From Membranipora membranacea (lineage: Eukaryota > Bryozoa > Gymnolaemata > Cheilostomatida > Membraniporidae): 64,000 bases of DNA. The stretch lies in assembly GCA_914767715.1 (NCBI GenBank), contig OU612069.1:16737387-16801386 (forward strand). The letters are read 5' to 3'. The position numbers were made by a program, and so were the translations under genes. The notes under the pieces are model-generated. The model was given only the letters and a program-made list of their open reading frames with translations. It had not been told where the DNA came from and ran no database searches. Shown one piece after another: positions 21,650 to 31,576 of this stretch (position 1 is the stretch's first letter; each line of letters begins with the position of its first letter).

Positions 21650-22962
21650 AGGTTTTCAGATTCAATCTGTATGGAAATTTTTTAAATCTTCAGTTAAATT
21701 TGATTGGTTTTGGTATCCTTCAAGGCAGTTTCATAACCTTTTGTTTCCAACAGGCGTCATTGTTCTTGCATCAGGTATCTTCAATGCATAGTTAATACAA
21801 CCTGCTGAAATAAAAAGAAAACTTTTTTTTATTATTTGTCCCCAGAATTTAATAACTATTTTTTATGGTGATTTGGGACAAAATGGGCGCTGAAATGTTC
21901 CGATAATTTATTTGTTATCCTTATATCAAACACATAACCATTAAAAACAATCTAGGTAGGTCACAAGTGAGATGAGATGAGCCAAAAATGACGATTGGAA
22001 ATAGTGAAACACGTAAAAACAACACATGATGTCACTTTTAAAAGAATTAAAAGATTTCTTTGACTTTGTAATATTGTTTCAAGAATATTGTTTGTATTGG
22101 CTCAAAAAAGTAGAGGAAAAGATGGTATCTCTCACCCTAAAAACAATCATTGCTGTCAACCCCAGTTTGACTATGAATACCAGTTGAAATTTTCTCTTTT
22201 TACTTTGATTGGTGTTCCATTTAGTAAAATTTAAGAGCTGCTAATGTCACAACATCAACATTTTCCCTCTGAAGTGAATGGTGTGTTCACACAACATCAT
22301 CTGGAGCTTTTATCGGGATACTTGTTTCCCATAATCTAAGTTGTCTCCAATTATGAAAAAGGAAGACAACTCTCACCAGGGTTCTCAATAAATTCAATAG
22401 ATATACACAAAGCAGAAACCTTCCCTTGATAGGCAGAACTGAAGGAATGATTCTCAGGCCAGTTTGGGATTGTTAGGATCATTTGGATCATAATAAGTAC
22501 TTGAGAGAAGACTGTTACAAAGGCGATTTGTTGAGTGTTGTGATTGGCTAATACTGAATTTGTGTATTATGTTGACTATCAACAAATTCGTCTTCAGCTT
22601 GATACAGTTAGATTCATTGATACATATATACAATTTCAATTATTCATTTTGTCCCAGCCTGGTAGAGTGGTCTTCTGACCCCCCCCCCCCCCTCAAGAAA
22701 ATGTTGCAGTGATTCAAATTTCTCACCTTTAAAGTGATTTTTTGTCGGCTTCACACTTATGTTATTGTTGACCCTATAATTTAACTACAGAGCAGTGCCT
22801 CTCCTGAAAGAAACAGGAATTACCATTGTGGAACATCTCTGGACAGTGTGCCGGAAAATAAATACGTGTAGATCACACACTGGCTCAGAGCAGAAAACTT
22901 CTCTAGGCATTTCAAAGGCTGGAAAGCCAAGAGGCACCAATATTTTGGACAAACTGTATCTA
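21650..22962. other. Non-coding, nothing recognised
   Basis: No supported exon, RNA gene or repeat beyond a C homopolymer of 14 bases at 22679-22692. Confidence 0.4.
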
Positions 22963-23425
22963 CCATAGACTTAACAATAAACCTAGACAGGACACTATAT
23001 GGAGCATTTGCATTGAGGCACTGGGCATTGGAAGGTGTAGAAGCAACTATGCTATTATTTATTTACATTCCATAATCCAGGTTTTTTGTCGATAACTCGA
23101 TCAACTATGATTGGATCTTGAGTTTGAAAATTACAATAGACTTAGCAGCTTGTCCTGAACAGTTTGATACTAGTTTTAGGATTACTAAATTTTTTGAAGA
23201 AGAAATAGCGTCAAGTTGATAGCAAGATGCTGCTGCTCGTGTCGCAATTTTCAAATTTCAATTCCGATTAAAATTGATTGAGTTATGAACCAATAACCTG
23301 GATTATGGACAGTAAATCAATGATAGCATCGTTTCTTCTACACCTACCAATGACGCTACGTCACCCCACAATTAAGTGGCTCACTGTATATGGTGCCCTG
23401 TCTAGGTTTATAATTAAGTCTATGG
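22963..23425. mobile_element. Foldback MITE family 1, copy 2 (complete)
   Basis: The terminal inverted repeats are CCATAGACTTAACAATAAAC on the left and the complement TTTATAATTAAGTCTATGG on the right. TATCTA(C) lies immediately outside both ends (22957 and 23426), so a target duplication of about 6-7 bp is likely. The interior is a long palindrome pairing through GGAAGGTGTAGAAGCAA and TTGCTTCTACACC-like arms. It is non-coding. Related copies are at 4739, 9262 (fragment) and 35440. Confidence 0.75.
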
Positions 23426-23429
23426 TATC

Positions 23430-24636
23430 TACTTACAACCAATTATGTGCTAGACAAACTCACGAGAGATATGGTCCGTGTGATTTGATCTTGTTATGTA
23501 GCAGTCGCATAACAGAAAGTTTCTCTTGGAAATCGAACGGAAAACCCTGAAGGATTTAAAATCAGCTAGAAATTGAACTAGCTAGATTACTTGGGTTGGA
23601 GCTTTCGCAAAATACAGCAGGTGAGTAAGTGCAAGCAATAATATGCATCTTTAATTAAATTGTTTTCACCTGTGAATACTTTACTGTTGATGCTCTAGTA
23701 GGGTACATTGTTGAATAATCTAAATCTGAATAGACCAAAGTTTTGATGTCTGATGTTGATGACAAAAATAAATAAAATAAATAAATAGTAAATACCTGAA
23801 TAGAAGAAAAGACAATTTTTTTACTTTCACTTTGTCAATTTTGCTTTATTGTTCATAGTGGTTTTCATACAAGTAAAGTTATTTCCTGTGCAGGAAAGCC
23901 GTTTTCTAAAAGTACATAATCATAGTCCAGTGCATGGAGAAGCGTGCTCATTGGACACATGCTGTCTACTGTGAATTCATAATTCACATCGACGCATCAG
24001 GCAATAACATCAGTGTGATTTAACCCCTATGGTGAAATGTGTAATAATGTCAATATCATAAATATACAAATACTATTTATAAGTGTATGGTCATCACATT
24101 GTCTAATGTGATCATAATACAACATAACAGTTACTTCAGGCATTAAAACACCATGGAATGCATGTATAGGATTTTCACAATACATAATGTTTGTAGGACA
24201 GCATTATACGCAGTAAGTTGTAAATATCTAACAATAAATCAATTTTGTAGATTCATACATACTATACCGCAATTGAAAAACATTATGCTTTTTTGAAAAG
24301 TTTTTGGATATAAGTATGTCAAGTTGCTGGTTGACTATTTTGACAGATATTTTTTGTATTACATATTATAAACAGTCTGGTGCCCGATAGACTTCTGAGA
24401 TACAGATGACTACTGAATATTCACAATGCTGTTGACAATTACATTGTTTTGAATCATTTCAACAAACCAACAGAACCTTAGCTATTTCAGACTGAATCAA
24501 TAAAATCCTGTGAAGGATTCATGAGGCTAATTGGAGATATCACATTAAGATTGAGCAGAGGCATTTGTTTTCGTTTCTGTTTGATTAATCTACTTGTCCA
24601 ATGATAGCCTTTACTCTTATATTAAGGTACTGTCAG
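23430..24636. other. Non-coding, possibly 5' intron of the PAN/F5-8C gene
   Basis: No exon is supported. The first PAN exon starts in phase 1 at a splice acceptor, so an upstream exon with a signal peptide is expected but was not found here. Confidence 0.35.
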
Positions 24637-24858
24637 TGATGGCTTATGTAAGCTCCAGTACTAGAACCAGGTTTGTCGCCATGAGTCAAATGAGTACCCA
24701 GGGTAATAGAATACCACCAGAATTCTGTGGCTACATGTGCTCACGCAAAAGCGACTGTGTCTCATTTTCCAACATCAATGAGGGACAAGAGGCCAAATGT
24801 ATCCTGTACAAGTTGTTCCAAAAAGCAGGCAATACCTTATGGGGTGCATATATGAAAG
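24637..24858 (+). CDS. PAN/F5-8C gene, first PAN (apple) domain exon
   Basis: The exon is 222 bases between a TGTCAG acceptor and a GTATGT donor, phase 1 at both ends. It encodes a cysteine-bearing module: RFVAMSQMSTQGNRIPPEFC, then GYMCSRKSDCVSFSNI and CILYKL. The C-x3-C-x5-CVSF and CxLY pattern is that of PAN/apple domains, which bind proteins or carbohydrates outside the cell. The protein is presumably secreted or on the cell surface. Confidence 0.65.
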
Positions 24859-25110
24859 GTATGTCCACATATCATTCCGATGAACTATTACACAATCACC
24901 ATTTGAACTCTACGAAGAGCTTTTATCTGTATACAGGATGTTTTTTGGGATTTTTTCTTAAATTCTCAAATTCAGTTCTGACGGAGTTTAGATCAAGTTC
25001 GGTTGGTCAGATCAATGCTCTTTCTAGTGCTGATTAGACCTGATATTGACAGGGAGTGTTCTGGATACATGTGCATGGTGAAATACTACAAACAATATTT
25101 TTTATTTTAG

Positions 25111-25401
25111 TAGTTCTTTCGGAAATTTCTAATGTAAAGATCACTCACAACCAGCGGCTGGTCCTTCACAGTGTAGACAGCAGCGATGATATGCGTTACT
25201 TTGCAACATACCAGCAGCTGAGCCTGACTGATTGTGTGAAGAGATGCTTCTCTATTCTCAGTTGTTTCGGTTTTCACTTCTTGCCATTACTCAGAGATTG
25301 TTACTTACTGAACTACTCATTGAATTATGAGCTCACAAGGTCACCTGATTTCGAGCTTAGTCTGATATACCTTGTTGACATTGATAGAAGTTTAGCGCTA
25401 G
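25111..25401 (+). CDS. PAN/F5-8C gene, second PAN-like domain exon
   Basis: The exon is 291 bases, from TTTTAG to GTAAGT, again phase 1-1. It encodes ITHNQRLVLHSVDSSDDMRY, then LSLTDCVKRCFSILSCFGFH and RDCYLLNYSLNYEL. The C-x3-C-x5-C-x-GFH spacing followed by CYLL matches a second PAN/apple module. Identical phase with both neighbours means that modules can be added or lost without changing frame, the usual signature of exon shuffling. Confidence 0.6.
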
Positions 25402-25623
25402 GTAAGTTTTTTCAGGAAATGCTCATTACAGTTTCCATACCCATGAGGAGTGAATGTTTAGCTACTCTGGAGGTGTCTCAGTCGGTTCAATATTTACTGG
25501 ATTCAATGCAACAACAAAGGCAGGGCATGGCAGGAGAAAGAAATTACAGCAAATATAACTTGAAAGTTATTGAATTGTCGGAATCTCGTTGAAATGCTCA
25601 TTTGGAAAAACTAAATATAACAG

Positions 25624-25821
25624 GAAAATCTAGCATCACATCTACAGTTTCAGAAAATGACATGATTCTACATGGGCCACGCATTGGCAATGATGGTATT
25701 ACTGGTGACTACAACAGCACAATGATGACTAAATGGGAGAGTCAGCCTTATTGGATGGTAGATCTTGGACTCAACTGTACCATATGGGGTGTACACTTCT
25801 TCAATCGAAACCTACCAACAG
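25624..25821 (+). CDS. PAN/F5-8C gene, N-terminal half of F5/8C (fucolectin-like) domain
   Basis: The exon is 198 bases, phase 1-1, with a TATAACAG acceptor and a GTAAAG donor. It encodes GNDGITGDYNS, then TKWESQPYWMVDLG and the stretch NCTIWGVHFFNRN. The DG...W...PYWMVDLG...I..V..FNR arrangement is typical of F5/8 type C and eel-fucolectin-type domains, which bind fucose or other ligands in a shallow loop pocket. The second half is in the exon at 26737. Confidence 0.7.
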
Positions 25822-26736
25822 GTAAAGGGGTCAATGTTTTATGTCATAAAGCCAAATTGTTCTGTTGTTTTTGTCACTGCTATTAAATCATATTCTTTGG
25901 CTGAAATCGATGGTCAAAAGTGTCTGTATTTTCGTGTACTCAAAGTTTGCTAGCTAGTTTTAAGTGTGAATTCCTGATACACTGGTTATTGGAACTCAAA
26001 TACAAGGGGATTTCTCACTTTCAGAAAAGGAGTTATTTAATGACACTGATGGACAATATACCTTTGATGAGGTTAATCAATATTGTGCTGATAACGGAGG
26101 CTCACAGTGAATTAAAATGCTATCATTGCCAATGGTTAACATATATGATTTTTTTATTTCCAATATTTCCAGTCCTGCTTCAGCTAAGCACACCAACTTT
26201 TGACCAAATCTTCTTAGCTACTTACTCTTGTAGGGGACCTTTTTGAGTTATTGACAAACTATGGAAAACATCTCTTAAGACTAAATTTCCATTTTTCCTG
26301 ATTTTAGGCCTGCGCCAATGCCAAAATCTTATTCTACTAATACCGTGCAAGTCACTCAAAATCCATTGAACATTGCTCATATACTTTTGGACGCTAATTT
26401 CAATAACCACCAATTATGGAAAAAGTCTAAATTCCATTTTGTTTCAAAATGTAATGCCAAAGGGAAAGTTATCTATTGCAATGCTCAGCCCTAATCTGGG
26501 GGAAAATTCGCATTTAATTCACTGAGTTGGCTTGCGATACCAGAGACATCTAAGGAGTGGTTATATATGAAAAGGTAAGGACCTTCTATTGCGGCTAGTC
26601 AATCAGAGGCGGACGATGTTAGTTCACTCATTGAAACTCAACTTCAACATGTTACTTGAGACAGTTAAATAAGTTTTTAGCTATAAAATTTTTTTAACCT
26701 AACCAGATATTAGGAATTTGGTTTGTTTGATTTTAG

Positions 26737-26945
26737 ATCCAATAGTGTACGTGGGCACGACCGACCAACTTAATTATGTACAGAATGGAACCTATCGAGC
26801 ACAGCTAGCAGGACATACAGTTTGCTTAAGATTTCATGGTGTAATATCTGAAGACTCGATGTTTTTCCCATTTGAATCTCCCTTACAAGGGAGACAAGTT
26901 GTATTTGAAGTGCATAAAACACATGGACCCTGTCATTCAGGGTGA
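26737..26945 (+). CDS. PAN/F5-8C gene, C-terminal half of F5/8C domain and stop
   Basis: The exon starts after TTTTAG in phase 1, matching the previous exon, and ends at TGA (26943-26945). It reads DPIVYVGTTDQLNYVQNGTY, then HTVCLRFHG and PLQGRQVVFEVHK, ending CHSG. Together the two exons give about 135 residues, the normal length of an F5/8C or fucolectin domain, and GRQVVFEV sits where the GRYVxI strand belongs. The protein ends soon after the domain, with no membrane segment, consistent with secretion. Confidence 0.6.
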
Positions 26946-29810
26946 TTGAGGTGCATGGTACGTGTCCGTGATTTTTCTTGTACATTTTTCCCTCTGACAG
27001 ATGGAAAAATTTTGCTGTGTGTCTGCCACCCAAACCACAATTGATGGAGTTGATATATAATTGTGAGAGAATTGACACGAACAAATCTTCGATTGACGCG
27101 CACAATTGATCCGCACAGTCTATTAGCTTGTGTTGCCAAGCATTGTCCCCCTCGCCCCCCCTAAATTCATTGAGGTAGCCAATATATATTATATTTGAAA
27201 AACCGAAACTAATCCTTTTCTGCTGGTAAGATTTATTTACGAAAACAAAAGACGATTATAATTTAATTTTCAACTTTAATTGTCAACTATGAGTACCTGA
27301 AGGTACAGGGACTTCATTTGATATGCCAGCCACCCCTTTTGGCCAGTAATTTTTCATAAAATTCCTTTTTCTCTGATATCCCCTATCCAAGTACAAGACA
27401 GGATTTTTCAGTAATTAAAGTTGTAAATACTTTTATCTATTTGTTTGTGAGTACCTCAAACTATATTCATTTATTATTGTCATAACTATAATTACATTTA
27501 TGAATATTTAGTATTACTTTTAATTATTTTGAGTTCCTTAAATCCATTGATATATAATTCAAAATTGATGTGCACTTTTGATTTACATATCACATTGGAG
27601 TTGTCTCATTATGCACGTATGTATTATATAAAGTTATGTTAGCTGTTAAGCTGCAACGGTAGATGTGATAAATAATTGATTTCTGGTCCATGCTATTTTT
27701 TTCAACAAAAATATGAATGGATCCCTGTCTGCCATGGGGCAGGTAAGCGTAAACGAGCACTGGTTTCAGGTGTACCTAAAAATTCAGATAATGTCTGGGT
27801 CAGATACAGGTTTCGTCTAGCAGCACTACAGAAGCTTTTCCAAAAAATATATTTTCAATAATAGCCTAATTTTAGTTTAACAGTTTCGCTTCCGACAAAG
27901 ATTACAGATCAGGCAAAGAGTCATACTTCGTTTCAGTCACAACTGTATAATGAGACCACCAAACTTTATAAAGGAATCCTATGAGGACCAGCATATATCA
28001 CAATCATAAGTTTCTTACACCTTATGAACTCATTTTTCTTGAGCAATATGACTAGGCTAAGTTGTTTGATAGCAGTACTGTGTTATACTTTGTAGTGTTA
28101 CTAACTTTCAACCTGGCCTTTGAACGTCATATTTTGTAGTTATCTTATCTTTGCTCCTGCATTATCAAGTACCATGGCATCAGGGAGTTTGGGACCAAAC
28201 TACCGGATGGCATGCCTTCTTTAAGCGATTTATGCCCATGTTGCTCCCCAGCATCTTACTGCATGTACTTCTCAGACACACTAAAAATAAAACTCCCTAA
28301 AAACAGAGCAGTTTTCCCTTACTCTACTATAAGAATCAGAAAGAAGGATTAAGCTGACATTTCATATGAAAGCAGACTGAGAATCAACACCCGAGATTTC
28401 ATACATTCAGTAATCAGTATCAAGTGTAGTTTTATTATGGAATTAACAAGTCAACGAGTCTAGACTCTAAATATGACTCAAGACTCAAGTCAATAAGTTG
28501 GATGTATATGACTTTTCTCAATCTTCTTGTCAAACTACTGCCGCCACTCAGGCTTACTTGTGCTCATCGAATTCAGTAAAATCCAAGATACTATATTTGG
28601 CCTCAATCTCAGAACTACCCGTAATGAGCAAATAATTTTTCACAATCTGAACTTCAAAATCAGGGTATGAAATAAATGCACTAGGCAATGAGGAAGTAAG
28701 TGTCCACTGGTAAGCTTGTATCTACGTAGATAATTACGTAGGTGATTAATTTCATACCCTAATTTTGACAATCAGTTTGTGCACATTATTTGCCCATTAA
28801 AATAATGACAATGTTAAGATCGCAGCCTCATAATAATTAAAAGTTTTGAGCTATGCTGTATTCAATGAGCACACATTTGCATGTGTGGTAGCAGCGGTTA
28901 AAAGGGGAAAAGATCTACTTTGTGTTTCTGAAACTTTCAGCTTATAACTAACAACATGATAAGCGAAGGGTAAATCTCTCTCTCTCATTGCAGTCGGTCA
29001 GTACGACAAGGACTGGTTCATGATTATGGCTTAGGTGAATACACACATCAATAAATACGTAGAATCGATGCATATACTATTTTTTGCACCTGGATACTGG
29101 AGAGGTTCAAATACCTATCCGAGAATGTCAAACGACACAAAATTTCGCTTCATGGGAAAAAAAGAGAATTTACAGTCGATATGGTATGACAACTTCTAAG
29201 TGGCGTGTACATTATGTGATGCTGTTTTTAAATATGTTCACCAAGAACCATGGGAGTTCAACCACCAGTTAAGGAGACCAAGCCATATACACACTGTTAG
29301 CCGACAGAGGCACTCCTTCTACATTCAAATTCCTGAGTGTGAGATGTCAACAAGACATTCATAGGCTGGCCAGGTCTGGTGATTACTCATTCTTATCAAT
29401 GTGAGCGTGTACAAAAACTGACTAAGCATACCTTCGTATCAGCAGCATAGAGCCTGAACGAATTTACCTAGGACTGTATGTAAATTAGAAATACAATAAA
29501 AACTGATCTTTTGGAAATATTCGGGCCTCAATGAATGGCTGGTTTTTATATCTCATAACCTTGAACATTGGGAGTTGTCTTTCTTGCTGGAAAATGGTTA
29601 GTGATGCTACCGTTGCTGTGCTGCAGAGATAGTTTATATCAAATGAACAAAACTATCCTGCAGGTATAGTAGGATACATTATGTTATTTTCATTGTTCAA
29701 GCCAATTTTAGGGTATTTAAAACACAAAAATGCCTCCCCTGGAACGCTGGCCTTATGGAGCCACTCTTTCAATAAAGATGAACATCTGCCTCTGGTTATA
29801 GTTACACTTT
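26946..29810. other. Non-coding, 3' side of the PAN/F5-8C gene; no supported gene
   Basis: Several short open stretches exist. One at about 29085-29195 reads APGYWRGSNTYPRMSNDTK and ends WYDNF before a stop; it is protein-like but has no recognisable domain and no clear splice partner. I do not call a gene here. Confidence 0.35.
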
Positions 29811-30030
29811 CTCGGCCTATTGGCTAAGATCAAAGAGTCACTGCCAATGGCCGATTAGTGCCAGTTCAGTTTTGGCAGCCCCTGCACATCCACGATTAGG
29901 AGGTCTTCTATGGCCTCACCTCTAGGATGCATTCTAGTTTTCTAGGATGTATGACATTCTCAGTATGAGGATTTAGTGCACCTTGCATCCCTCTTAAGGG
30001 GCAGCCCGATCTTCTGTTACTTACTAAACA
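29811..30030 (+). mobile_element. SINE with U2 snRNA-like head, copy 1
   Basis: The element starts CTCGGCCTATTGGCTAAGAT followed by CAAAG, which matches the 5' end of U2 snRNA (human begins ATCGCTTCTCGGCC and continues TTTTGGCTAAGATCA) except for one substitution and one extra A. After about 30 bases the U2 match ends and a body follows, shared with the copy at 37489-37712: ACGATTAGGAGGTC, ATGGCCTCACCTCTAGGATG, CATTCTAGTTT, GGGGCAGCCC. It is non-coding. No flanking duplication was found for this copy. Confidence 0.75.
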
Positions 30031-31047
30031 GCAATTGCTAGCCAGCAGCCAAATATTATACTGTGCATTGACGAAATGCTTACAGCAGTTCAACGTCAGG
30101 ATTTCACTATACCACCTCGTGGTTGGGCGATACTCAGGAACCAAGTATCATACATAGCTCACTCGCTTACCACAGTTCCAGATGGTACCAAGTTACCATG
30201 TTAGCCGAGTTCCAGATCGAAGTTCAGCACCTACCATTCTCTGTACCACCTCCGGGAGTGGGCGATACGAAGTATCATAAAGCGCAGCTAGTAGATTCGG
30301 ATCACCAATCTCTATATACCACCTCAGTAGTGGATGATAATGTGTTCTCATAATATAGCAGATTTACAGATTAATCACCCCAGTCTCTGTAATTATTATA
30401 GAAGAGTTGGCAAGATTACATGAAACGATTTTTGCCTAAAACAAGTAGCATATGTTAGCACTTATTAAAGCTTCGAGGGCAACCCTGAGCCAATCCGATT
30501 ACCTCCGTACCAGCTTACCTGGCATCAGCTCCCTCCCACCCGCCAGCCAATAAGAGCCAACACATGGGCCTGATGATGCACACCTCCATTGTGTCTCCTG
30601 CTTATTCGCTTATCTCTTTTGTCTGGCTGACATCACTCTTTGTTTGTAATATTCTCTCCCAGCTGCCACCAATTGTATAACCTAGCAGGCTGACATCGGT
30701 GAGGAGTTACGCTCTTCCAGTGTGTGAAGGGGCAAATCTAAATTATCGCTCAGTGGTGAACTGGTCACCACAACTTTTTCCCTATTATTAAAAAAATGAC
30801 AACTTGTATTTTAAGTACCAGTCGAATGTGAACTGTATATTTTCAACATAACATACATATAAAATATATTCAATTTCAAACCAGCCATATTTTGTTTCTT
30901 AATCAGGAGGATGAAAAAATGTATATCAACAGGGCATTATGTGCAGGTCATGTGATACTCAGTTAGTTCGAGTAAAGTGGGCCACAGCAAGCGGGGTGGT
31001 GAAAGAGGGTGCCAAGTCTAATTGTAAGTAAAACGCTGATAAGAATT
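30031..31047. other. Non-coding, 3' flank of gene B; degenerate internal repeat
   Basis: At 30111, 30246 and 30316 a motif TACCACCTC...GTGGGCGATA recurs in degenerate form, often followed by AAGTATCATA. From about 30740-30960 the sequence matches the 3' flank of gene C (53500-54095), including CGCTCAGTGGTGAA and GCATTATGTGCAGGTCATG. No gene is seen. Confidence 0.55.
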
Positions 31048-31576
31048 TTAAAAATATGATAAAAATATGCAAAGCACGCTCAGTATGATGATCCAATGAA
31101 TGCGCCGGCGATCTCTCTTTCTTTTGTTATCATTACTAAGTTCAGTCAGTGACAAAGCAATATCAGAATGATCATCGCTTTCACCGTGCAAACGCTTTTG
31201 CATGTCTAGTGATAGTCTGTGGTATTCTGCAGCTTTGTCAAACTCATTCATTGCATGGTATGTGTTTCCCAGGTTATTCAGTGACACATAAATTTTAGAA
31301 TGGTCACTATTCTCACCGTGTATACGCTTACGCATTTCTAGTGATAGTCTGTAGTATTCTGCAGCTTTGTAATAATCCTTCATTGCGTGGTATGTGTTTC
31401 CCAGGTTATTCAGTAGCACTGCAATATCAGAGCGATCGCTATTGTCACCGTGTATACGCTTACGCATTTCTAGTGATAGTCTGTGGTATTCTACAGCTTT
31501 GTCATATTCATTCATTGCGTGGTATGTGTTTCCCAGGTTATTAAGTGACACAGCAATATCAGAGTGGTCACTATTC
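31048..31576 (-). CDS. NTase-TPR gene B, C-terminal part beyond a frameshift, with tail anchor
   Basis: The frame is shifted by one base relative to the main exon (31577-34456). It encodes the last TPRs of the gene (44-residue units, MSLNNLGNTYHAMNEYDKAV and so on) and then leaves the repeat with SLTELSNDNKRKRDRRR, followed by a hydrophobic run IHWIIILSVLCIFLSYF at the very end. A basic stretch followed by about 17 apolar residues at the extreme C-terminus is the pattern of a tail-anchored membrane protein facing the cytosol. Seven TPRs are counted in B. The start is undefined because the part depends on reading past the frameshift. Confidence 0.7.

Noticed and set aside
22679-22692. Homopolymer runs (also 992-1005 and 46948-46958) as regulatory sites
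   Set aside because: Simple homopolymers are common in such genomes and nothing nearby suggests a function.
23278-23550. Plus-strand frame of 90 codons
   Set aside because: Most of it lies in the right arm of the foldback MITE and it has no protein-like features.
29811-29845. Functional U2 snRNA gene
   Set aside because: Only about the first 30 bases match; the branch-point pairing region, Sm site and 3' stem-loops are absent, and the rest is a repeat body.
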